NCBI GenBank assembly: GCA_030529565.1
Contig: JAUMWQ010000004.1
Coordinates: forward strand, 1-34,587
Length of the DNA: 34,587 nt
Source of the DNA: Filifactor alocis
Lineage (GTDB): Bacteria; Bacillota; Clostridia; Peptostreptococcales; Filifactoraceae
Direction of reading: 5' to 3'
Part shown: piece by piece, positions 1 to 7,240 of the stretch
How positions within the stretch are numbered: position 1 is the first letter of the stretch
Layout of the letters: each line of letters opens with the position of its first letter
Translations under genes and position numbers: made by a program
Notes under the pieces: model-generated
The model's input: only the letters and a program-made list of their open reading frames with translations
What the model was told of the DNA's origin: nothing
The model's database searches: none

Positions 1-45
1 GGGTCACAGATTGTTTATATCCACAACTCAAAGGAAAAATAGTAT
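1..45 (+). repeat. family A repeat, right part (cut by window edge)
   Basis: The first 45 bases match the right half of the complete family A copies at 2755-2866 and 33687-33799, sharing the CACAGATTGTTTATATCCAC core and the terminal AATAGTAT. The left half lies outside the window. It directly abuts the terminator of the DUF4153 gene. Confidence 0.75.
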
Positions 46-47
46 AG

Positions 48-80
48 AAAAGAGGCACGCCTTTCGGCATGCCTCTTTGT
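48..80 (-). terminator. rho-independent terminator of DUF4153 gene
   Basis: A stem pairing AAAGAGGCA.GCC with GGC.TGCCTCTTT, followed on the minus strand by TTCTATAC. It lies about 100 bp after the stop codon of the DUF4153 gene, in the right orientation. Confidence 0.75.
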
Positions 81-178
81 AGTTCATTCTCTTATCTCCG
101 TTCTACACCCCATTGCAGAGGAAGGACTCACCAAGGTGAGATCTTCAAAAGACAGTCTCCAAAGACCTTCTCCCGAGC

Positions 179-1981
179 CTATTCCTTGATCTTATAATAC
201 AGGTCGGCCCTCATATTGACGCTCTGATATTCATCGTTCTTAATATCGTAGAGCATATACATATCTTCTATATAGAGACCGTAGTCCACCTTCTGCGTAC
301 TTCCTTTGATCACCAAGGGTTCACCTGTCTTTTCCTGAATTTCCTTGAGCTTGTCACGGAGCACATCCAGTTCCAAGACAGCCTCATCGATCTGTTTACT
401 TCCGTCATAGAACTTAAGATAGATTTTCTCATCCCTAAAAGCGACCGTCTCCTCATCCTTTGTTTCAGCCCGATCATAGACGGAGAGATCGACAAGAGCC
501 ACCTTCTCATAGCCTTTGATATCATAGATCAGATTCTCTCTGTAGTAATTGTACTTTTCAATCTCATGCTCCTCATCGATATCCATGCCTGAAGAGAAGG
601 TCTCCACAAAACCGAAGGTCTGCTTAAAGTCCGAACTCTCATAGCCTTCGGGAAGCAAGGGGACTTCACTGTCTTCAAAGCCCCTGTCCAAGTGGCTGAC
701 GATACGACTGATCTCGATCCTGGTCTTCTCGTCAAGATCCTCTCTCGGAACGATCTTTCCGTCCCGGAGCATTCCGTTTTCGGTCAGGATCTTTTCAAAC
801 CTCCTGTTCTGACTCCTTCTCTCCATATGGTAACCGCTGAAAGGACCCACGCTCACGACGAGTATGATCGCTGCAAGCATCAGGGGGATCGGAAGGTTCT
901 GCGAATCCGGCTTCCACTTATAGTAGAGCATCGAGAGTACGACAAACACTCCCGTCATCAGAACCGTATAACGCATGGCCGTGATCCCGTATTCTCCGAT
1001 GCGAAGACTCAGTGCCATAAACATAACCACCGTCATCGGGAGGATGACAAGAGGATAGATCTTTCTGAATTTCAGGACAAACGAATTCTCCTTCTGTATC
1101 GGTGCCAAAAAGAAGAGGACAATGGCACTGATAAAGCCGTACCACAGGGTAAGACTTCCCACGACCCCCTTGGGCCATTCCCAGGTGAGGAGTATCTTTG
1201 CACAGTAGGCATAGAGGATCACCGTATATACGATCAAGAGAGGGACTACGATGGCGGTAAGCAGGACCCGAAAGGCCTTAGCCATCCTATATTCTCCGCT
1301 AAGACTGTCCGTATACGGATAGGAGGAGAGGAAGATCCCCATAAAAAACGGAATAAAGGTGATATAGATACTGTATTCATACCAACGACTGTTGATATCG
1401 AGTTCAAAAAGTTTGTCCAAGGTAAACAAAATTGACGAAAGTCCGATAAAAAGCACTCCGGAGTAGATGAAGGCCTTGATACCGGCGGTCAACACCGTGA
1501 TCACATAGCCGACGAAGTTCTCCTCGTTTTTGATCTTACCGACCACGAAGGCGGTAAGGATCAGGATCATGTTAAGCCCCATCCAGAGTGTAAACTCTTT
1601 TCCTTTGATAAAGTCCTCCGTCCCCAAGCCCCAATAGAGGACAGTATACAAAAAGGGAATAAAAAGGGCTCCGATGACCTGAAAAACCAAGGTATACCTG
1701 TTCGTGCCGAGACGTCTCCTGACATTCTCATCCCAAAGTTGCAGGTTTGCAAAGAGGAGCAGACCCGTGAAGAGTACACTGGCGATCCTCCTCAAAATTA
1801 CCGTCGTGTCCAGTATCGAATCCTTGATCTCGACCATCGCCCCGTACATATCGTTCTCGAGATTCGACGAAATGATCAAAAGAAGCGATATGGCACAGGA
1901 AAACATCATCGAAACCGGAAACCTCCGAAAACTGTTGCTTATATTTTTTATCGTCGATTTGATATTTTGAAATCCCTTCAT
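179..1981 (-). CDS. DUF4153 domain-containing integral membrane protein
   Basis: A 600 aa polytopic membrane protein. The N-terminal FRRFPVSMMFS stretch and the run of about eleven hydrophobic segments over roughly the first 390 residues match the DUF4153 family, which has no established biochemical function. The last 200 residues are hydrophilic (it contains the KQTFGFVE stretch) and probably form an extracytoplasmic domain. The frame is open up to 2026, but I chose the internal ATG at 1981 (MKGFQNIK) because GGAAGG sits about 9 nt before it, whereas the upstream candidates have no ribosome site. The gene is monocistronic, ends at its own terminator, and has an 0.9 kb gap upstream. Family assignment is good; role unknown. 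Confidence 0.8.
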   Translation of the reverse strand: MKGFQNIKSTIKNISNSFRRFPVSMMFSCAISLLLIISSNLENDMYGAMVEIKDSILDTTVILRRIASVLFTGLLLFANLQLWDENVRRRLGTNRYTLVFQVIGALFIPFLYTVLYWGLGTEDFIKGKEFTLWMGLNMILILTAFVVGKIKNEENFVGYVITVLTAGIKAFIYSGVLFIGLSSILFTLDKLFELDINSRWYEYSIYITFIPFFMGIFLSSYPYTDSLSGEYRMAKAFRVLLTAIVVPLLIVYTVILYAYCAKILLTWEWPKGVVGSLTLWYGFISAIVLFFLAPIQKENSFVLKFRKIYPLVILPMTVVMFMALSLRIGEYGITAMRYTVLMTGVFVVLSMLYYKWKPDSQNLPIPLMLAAIILVVSVGPFSGYHMERRSQNRRFEKILTENGMLRDGKIVPREDLDEKTRIEISRIVSHLDRGFEDSEVPLLPEGYESSDFKQTFGFVETFSSGMDIDEEHEIEKYNYYRENLIYDIKGYEKVALVDLSVYDRAETKDEETVAFRDEKIYLKFYDGSKQIDEAVLELDVLRDKLKEIQEKTGEPLVIKGSTQKVDYGLYIEDMYMLYDIKNDEYQSVNMRADLYYKIKE

Positions 1982-2754
1982 AACCATCATCCTTCCATCC
2001 CTGTCATCCAAGCGATGACAGATCAATTCTTATCCTTGTTATCTTCAATTCTCTTTCTATATTTCTCCTATCAAAGGCATACCGTACCTTCGATGTTGTT
2101 TTGTACAGTAGAAGAACCTTGTCAGATCAACACGTACAAAAATTTTATCCTTTGCGTGAAACCGATATTGCTCCACGTTTTGATCTGTGCGGTATCTGAC
2201 TATCTATTCGAATAATTCGATCGTACCGTTTCCTATGACTTCTCAAAATGTTGCGAGCAATATATTCTGCTTACCTGACACTCCATCGGAAAGTAGTACT
2301 ATACTGACGTATGTTCGGCTATCTTTGCGACAGACTATGTCCTGCCCTTACTTTTTTTCATTATATCCCAAATAGCTTTCAAAAAACATTTCAATTTTGT
2401 CATCAATCCTTTATTCCTTTTACATTCCTTTTTCTGAGGATATCCTCATCCTCGATGTTTGCCCACATTCCTTGCACACCAGTGCTTTTAGAGATCCGCT
2501 CCCCCTTGTTTCACATCCTCCTTCGCCCGCCTTCCCTCCCCTTGGAAAAGGTTACAGTTTTGTCAACTTTTGGTATATAATGAGATGTGGGACTATCCGC
2601 TCTTCCATCGCAAACATTTTTCAGCGGTTACGCAGGGGTGTCGTGTAGCTACCGTATGCTTCTAGTATAGTGGCAGGTTGAAATTCACGGTAATTCAGAC
2701 TTTGATGTTAATTCTTTTGGTTTATAACCAAGATAAGAAATAATGCTGTATCTC
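1982..2754. other. intergenic region, no gene recognised
   Basis: About 0.77 kb between the DUF4153 gene and a family A repeat. The open frames here have no ribosome site or recognisable product. At 2209-2310 there is a weak likeness to the family A variant at 11045-11153 (shared CAATATATTCTG), too decayed to call. Confidence 0.5.
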
Positions 2755-2866
2755 ATACTATTTTTCAATAGAAGTATGGATATATCTATTTTTCGATGAC
2801 GAAAAACTATGTTGTCTTCTATGGTCACAGATTGTTTATATCCACTATTCAAAAGAATAGCAGTAT
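2755..2866 (+). repeat. family A repeat, complete copy
   Basis: A 112 bp unit beginning ATACTATT and ending AGCAGTAT, aligned over its full length with the copy at 33687-33799 (shared AATAGAAGTATGGATATATC near the left end and CACAGAT.GTTTATAT near the right end). The two halves are imperfect inverted repeats of each other for about 30 bp from each end. It ends 46 bp before the pip start codon, so it may carry part of the pip promoter. Confidence 0.8.
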
Positions 2867-2912
2867 CATATGACAAACCATACTATACTGATTTATAAAG
2901 GAGGAGTTTCCT

Positions 2913-3851
2913 ATGAAACCTTATTTGAACACCGAACCTTATCGTACCCACCGCCTCAAGGTCAGCGAGCTTCACACCCTCTATGTCGAGGAGTGCGGCA
3001 ATCCCGACGGTGAGCCCGTCGTTTTCCTCCACGGAGGACCGGGAGGATGTGTCTCCGAAAAAAGCCGACGCTTTTTCGATCCCGAGTACTACCGCATCGT
3101 CCTCTTCGACCAGCGCGGTTGCGGTAAGAGCACTCCCTTTGCCGAATTGGAAGAGAACAACATCTTCCACCTTGTGGAGGATATTGAAAAAATCCGCTCT
3201 TACCTCGGTATAGAGAGCTGGTATGTCTTCGGAGGCAGTTTCGGCTCCACCCTCGCCCTGACCTATGCCATCTCCCACCCCGAATATGTACGCGCCCTGA
3301 TCCTGCGCGGGATCTTTCTTGCAAGGGAGGAGGACATCCTGTGGCTCTACCAGGAGGGAGCCTCCTACCTCTTCCCCGATGTATTCGAACCCTTTAGGGA
3401 ACACATTGCCAAGGACAGGCAGGATGACCTCGTGGGAGCCTACTACGAGAAACTGACCCATGAGGACGAGGAGGTTCGAAGGGCGGCGGCAAAAAAATGG
3501 AGCGATTGGGAGGGAAGCATTATTACCCTGCTCCCGCCCGCAACGCTCCCTAAGGAATGTACGAACTATGATATGTCGATCGCCCGACTCGAGTGCCATT
3601 ACTTTGTCCATCGGATGTCTTGGAATGACGACAACTACATCCTCAACCGCATCGATCGGATCTCGAAGATCCGGACCTACATCGTCCACGGCAGATACGA
3701 TGTCGATTGCAGGCCCTCCGGCGCCTATGAGCTCCACAAGGCTCTACCGAACTCGGAACTGACCTTCGTCGATGCAGCCGGACACTCTCCCTACGAAGAA
3801 GGGATGTTTGACAAACTCCTCTCCATTATGGAAGAACTCAAGAAGAAGTAG
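2913..3851 (+). CDS. pip: proline iminopeptidase (alpha/beta hydrolase, S33)
   Basis: A 312 aa cytosolic serine peptidase that removes N-terminal proline from peptides, the usual length for the family. Visible motifs are HGGPGG (residues 40-45, oxyanion region), DQRGCGKS (66-73), the nucleophile elbow GGSFGS (107-112, Ser109), an Asp in the HGRYD segment near residue 266, and a His in the C-terminal AAGHS. The start is clear: AAAGGAGG lies 8 nt before the ATG. The family commonly has GGSWGS; here Trp is Phe. The gene is alone on the plus strand; its last 14 bp overlap the 3' end of the convergent exporter gene, and no terminator lies between them. Confidence 0.93.
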   Translation: MKPYLNTEPYRTHRLKVSELHTLYVEECGNPDGEPVVFLHGGPGGCVSEKSRRFFDPEYYRIVLFDQRGCGKSTPFAELEENNIFHLVEDIEKIRSYLGIESWYVFGGSFGSTLALTYAISHPEYVRALILRGIFLAREEDILWLYQEGASYLFPDVFEPFREHIAKDRQDDLVGAYYEKLTHEDEEVRRAAAKKWSDWEGSIITLLPPATLPKECTNYDMSIARLECHYFVHRMSWNDDNYILNRIDRISKIRTYIVHGRYDVDCRPSGAYELHKALPNSELTFVDAAGHSPYEEGMFDKLLSIMEELKKK

Positions 3852-5919
3852 GCTCCTCCTTTTTCTCCTTGGATCTGAGCAGAAACACTCCTATTGAGAT
3901 AAGGAGAAGGATCAAAACCCCGAAAACGATAAACTGCGGACGGGTCAGCTGTTCTGCCGCCTCCATTTGCACCTCCGCTCCTCCCTTCCCTCTTTGCACA
4001 TAGAGGGCGGCAACCGCCGTCGTATTGTTAAGAAAGTGCATCAGGGACGAGGTTACTATGCTGTCGGAGCGATACAGGGCATAGTTCAGAGAAATTCCCA
4101 GAATGGTCGTTGTAAAAAACTTCACCAAACTCATATGGAAGACGCCGAAAAAGACCGATGTGATGATCACGGCGACAAAGACCCTCCTCTTCTGTCGGAA
4201 GGCGGAAAAAATATAACCTCTGAAGAAGATCTCCTCACAGACGGCAGGAGCAAGGGCAACGACGAGGATCATCGACAGGAGCGAGCGTCCCTCAAAGATC
4301 CGATTCATCTGCTCCAAGTTTTCATAGCTCTCCGGAAAAACTTCTTGCAGAAGAAGGCTCAACACCATAACGAGCATAAACGTGCCCATCCACAAGAAGA
4401 CGGAGCCCACAATATGCCCAAGTTTCGGTAACTTAAGCGAAAAGGTCTTCTTGAGATCACACCTCGTATACAGGGCGAAGCCGAGAGGGAGGGCCATGAT
4501 ACAAAACTGGGTCAGCAGGATGCCATAGAATCCGAATTTCAGCTGAGCGTAGGTGCCGACAAAGATCAGAGCCGCCAAGCCGACGACAAGCAGAAAGATC
4601 GCTTCGGCTACCATGGGAACTCCTCCCTTTTTCAAGTTGGAGCGTCGCTCGAACAGTCGGATAAAGTGAATGTCTTCTTCAAACATCATCTCTTCCTTGT
4701 CAAAGACTCCTGTCATAAAGCTCATGGTAAGCAGTCCATAGAGCAGGTTGCTCGCCAATACCCCCATCATCAGCGGAAGGTGGAATTGAAACTGAAAGGC
4801 CGACTTAACGAGGAGGACGACGTTGGCGACGGGAAGAAGGGCGGTCTTCCAAGTCAGCTCCATATTGGGAATAAAGCCGATATAGGAGATCAAACTGACG
4901 ATCAGCCCCAAGGGCATGGCATAGTTCTGCGCTTCTTTGACGCTCTTCGAAAAGAAGAAGAGCGTCAGGGAGACCGCCGTGATAAAGACGGCAAACAGGA
5001 TGATACACAGCAGAACGACACTCATCACCGGGATAAACTCAGCAAGACGGAAGCCCTGCGCCATATCGTTGCCCGTTTCGGACATCAGTTTGTAGAAGTA
5101 GGCGCCCATCAGAGACATCGACACAAAGTTCAAGATGACCGAGATGACCGCCATGGTCGCTACAGCAAAGAACTTCCCGTAGAGCACTTCCTTACTTGTA
5201 ACAGGAAGGGAAAACAAGGTCTCCAGCGTACCCCTCTCCTTTTCGCCTACGCTTACATCTATGGCGGTATGGATCGCTCCTCCGACCAGACCCATTACCA
5301 AAAAGAAGGGGATCAATCCTCCGAGAAGGGAACCCATCGACTGCTCCTTCGTCGAGTGATCCGAGGCCTCAAAACTTGCGGAATGAAGAACATCTTCCGC
5401 ATCCCCTCCAAGCTGTCGTATCTTCTCCTCCCTGACTTCCTCCTGATAAACTTCCATCAGAGATTCCGCCTTTCTCAAAGCCGTCCTCGAGTTTACCACA
5501 GAGGAGATGTAATGGAGCTTGTAGCCCCCACCCTCCTCATCTTCTTCGATATATAGGTCTATAACCTTGTTCTCCAAGTCTTCGCGAAGGTTTTTACTCT
5601 CCTTGAGTTCAAAATAGACGGGAGCATCTCCCGCTACAAGCTGCTCGGAAGAGGGCTCGACCTTCTTATCCCGTTCTTTTGTCTCTTCCCTTTGCAAAAA
5701 GGCATAGAGAGGGCCGCCCTTCACTTCTTCCGAAACAGCAATGAGATAGGTTTTTTCGTCCATCGATGTGTTTACAAACATAAAGACTTGAGTTGCCAAA
5801 ATGGTGATCAGAGGATAGAGGATGATCGGAATAAAAATATTCATAAACACCGCTTTTTTGTCCCGAAAAATATCGAGCATCTCCCTCTTATACAGGGACC
5901 ATATCATTTGAGATCTCAT
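3838..5919 (-). CDS. ABC-2 permease fused to CPBP intramembrane protease (NatB-like)
   Basis: A 693 aa membrane protein with two parts. Residues 1 to about 410 are an ABC-2/NatB-type permease: one N-terminal transmembrane helix, a large extracytoplasmic loop (about 50-195), then a cluster of helices including the GEKERGTLETLFSLPVT segment typical of these exporters. Residues about 430-640 are a CPBP (CAAX protease-like) domain with all three motifs: EEIFFR (562-567), FxxxH (Phe591, His595) and HxxxN (His628, Asn632). A final helix precedes a charged tail. The start overlaps the ATPase stop by ATGA, so the two are translationally coupled. Substrate is unknown; peptide or sodium export are family guesses. 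The fused protease might process the exported substrate or its modifying partner, which is inference. Confidence 0.88.
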   Translation of the reverse strand: MRSQMIWSLYKREMLDIFRDKKAVFMNIFIPIILYPLITILATQVFMFVNTSMDEKTYLIAVSEEVKGGPLYAFLQREETKERDKKVEPSSEQLVAGDAPVYFELKESKNLREDLENKVIDLYIEEDEEGGGYKLHYISSVVNSRTALRKAESLMEVYQEEVREEKIRQLGGDAEDVLHSASFEASDHSTKEQSMGSLLGGLIPFFLVMGLVGGAIHTAIDVSVGEKERGTLETLFSLPVTSKEVLYGKFFAVATMAVISVILNFVSMSLMGAYFYKLMSETGNDMAQGFRLAEFIPVMSVVLLCIILFAVFITAVSLTLFFFSKSVKEAQNYAMPLGLIVSLISYIGFIPNMELTWKTALLPVANVVLLVKSAFQFQFHLPLMMGVLASNLLYGLLTMSFMTGVFDKEEMMFEEDIHFIRLFERRSNLKKGGVPMVAEAIFLLVVGLAALIFVGTYAQLKFGFYGILLTQFCIMALPLGFALYTRCDLKKTFSLKLPKLGHIVGSVFLWMGTFMLVMVLSLLLQEVFPESYENLEQMNRIFEGRSLLSMILVVALAPAVCEEIFFRGYIFSAFRQKRRVFVAVIITSVFFGVFHMSLVKFFTTTILGISLNYALYRSDSIVTSSLMHFLNNTTAVAALYVQRGKGGAEVQMEAAEQLTRPQFIVFGVLILLLISIGVFLLRSKEKKEEPTSS

Positions 5920-6713
5920 TGTACCTCCTCCTTCCTCAGATCCACCATCGAGATAAACGCATCCCTGAGGTTAGAACAGGAAGTTTTCTCACGGATCTGC
6001 TCAGGGCTACCTTCGATCAGGACCCTCCCCTTATGGATCATAAGCACCCTATCGCAGAGATACTCCGCCTCTTCCATATAGTGGGTCGAATAGAGGATGG
6101 ATTTGCCCCTTTGTTTTTCCTTCTTCATAAACTCCACGATGGTATGACTGCTTATCACATCGAGGCCCAGGGTCGGTTCATCGAAGATATAGTTGTCCGG
6201 ATCGTGGAGGAGGCAGCGGGAGATCGAAGTCCTCTGGAGCTGTCCGGTAGAGAGTTTCTCTATCTTGTTGTCGCAGAAGGAGGACATATCCAAGAGTTCA
6301 ATGACCTCCTGCATCCTCTGATCGATCAGTTTCTTATCAAAACCGTATACCCTCCCGATAAAGACGAGTAGCTCCTTTGGAGTCATCCGTCCATATAGTT
6401 TCGTATTCGCCGAAAGATAGCCGATCCTTCGCTTAGCCTCCAGCTCATCCCCCGCCTTTCTTCCATTCTGATCGGTGATCACAATCTCGCCCTTCGTGGG
6501 CGACATAATATGCCCGAGGATGCGAAGCAGAGTCGTCTTCCCCGCTCCGTTCGGGCCCAAGATGCCGAGAACCTCTCCCCTGTCTACGGAAAGGCTCACA
6601 CCTTCCACGGCAAAGAACTCTTCCTTCGTTCGTTGAGACCGTTTGGGTTTTTTATCTCCCTTGCGCCCTATGTTTCTGACAAAGGTCTTCCCGATATTCG
6701 TACAATAAATCAT
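5916..6713 (-). CDS. ABC exporter ATP-binding protein (NatA-like)
   Basis: A 265 aa ATPase that energises the permease-protease encoded next. Walker A GPNGAGKTT is at residues 53-61; the signature is LSTGQ instead of LSGGQ; Walker B ends in FDEPTLGLD. The Q-loop region reads IGYLSANTKLYGRMT, which resembles NatA proteins. A basic insert (residues about 13-32, KGDKKPKR) separates the first strand from the core. I chose the ATG at 6713 (MIYCTNIGKTF), which aligns with the usual family N-terminus and has GGAG 6 nt upstream. The ATG at 6725 has AAGGAG only 1 nt away. It overlaps the permease gene by 4 bp. No terminator lies between the two. Confidence 0.9.
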   Translation of the reverse strand: MIYCTNIGKTFVRNIGRKGDKKPKRSQRTKEEFFAVEGVSLSVDRGEVLGILGPNGAGKTTLLRILGHIMSPTKGEIVITDQNGRKAGDELEAKRRIGYLSANTKLYGRMTPKELLVFIGRVYGFDKKLIDQRMQEVIELLDMSSFCDNKIEKLSTGQLQRTSISRCLLHDPDNYIFDEPTLGLDVISSHTIVEFMKKEKQRGKSILYSTHYMEEAEYLCDRVLMIHKGRVLIEGSPEQIREKTSCSNLRDAFISMVDLRKEEVQ

Positions 6714-6844
6714 TCTCGTCTCCATTCTCCTTCATACTTCTTGTAAAATGACAAGACTTGCGCCCTGCGACCATTGACGAAATTTTGTTGTTTCTATCAT
6801 TTGTGTTATTTCTATTGTAACCGGATTCTATATTGTTTCCACTG

Positions 6845-7096
6845 ATACTATTCTCCGTTTGAAATGTCGAGTATACAGAATATACAATTGCCGAAAAACA
6901 ATTCGGATGCTTCTATACTTCAAAGTATTAAAGCTCTCAATTCTTAAGAAAACACCGCATAATGCAAAAAAACGGTATAAAACCAATGTTGCGTGAAGGA
7001 TGAAATTGTTGATATGACAACTTTTCGTATTTTGTAAAATCAAAGAGAAATTAGCAATTTCCCTTTGTTCGGTATTTTCCTAATAGATAATAGTAT
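6845..7096 (-). repeat. family A repeat (variant) interrupted by a family B repeat
   Basis: The left piece, 6845-6943, begins ATACTATTC.. and follows the reverse complement of the variant copy at 11045-11153 (shared GTTTGAAA, ATACAGAATATA and TTCAAAG). The right piece, 7084-7096, is the matching end ATAGATAATAGTAT. Between them sits a whole family B element with TTAA at its left edge and CTAA at its right edge. Confidence 0.65.
6944..7083 (-). repeat. family B repeat, complete copy
   Basis: About 140 bp whose reverse complement aligns along its whole length with 30485-30632: both share ACCG.ACAAAGG near one end, ATTGGTTTTATAC.G.TTTTT in the right half, and ATTATG.GGT before the far end. The ends are inverted (TTAAGAAAACACC and GGTATTTTCCTAA). 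Confidence 0.75.
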
Positions 7097-7144
7097 AAAT
7101 CCTATATTTGTTTCCATCGAAAAAAATCAAACTCTTCTCCCTAT

Positions 7145-7180
7145 GCAAAAAATATCTGCCGAGATCTCTCCCGGCAGATA
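7145..7180 (-). terminator. terminator of the tolC-like/ligase operon
   Basis: A strong hairpin, TATCTGCCG paired with CGGCAGATA, followed on the minus strand by TTTTTTG. It lies 61 bp after the stop of the O-antigen ligase-type gene. Confidence 0.9.
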
Positions 7181-7240
7181 CCTTATAGTTAGATATTCGT
7201 ACAAGATTGGTCTCACATTCGTTTGACCTTCGATATCGTT

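Noticed and set aside
692-1435. Plus-strand frame of 247 aa
   Set aside because: Antisense to the DUF4153 gene, His/Asp-rich with no domain.
2209-2310. Possible further family A copy
   Set aside because: Only CAATATATTCTG and a few flanking bases agree with the copy at 11045; the ends are not convincing.
2883-3737. Open frame of 284 aa on the minus strand
   Set aside because: Antisense to pip, which has full catalytic motifs and a clear ribosome site.
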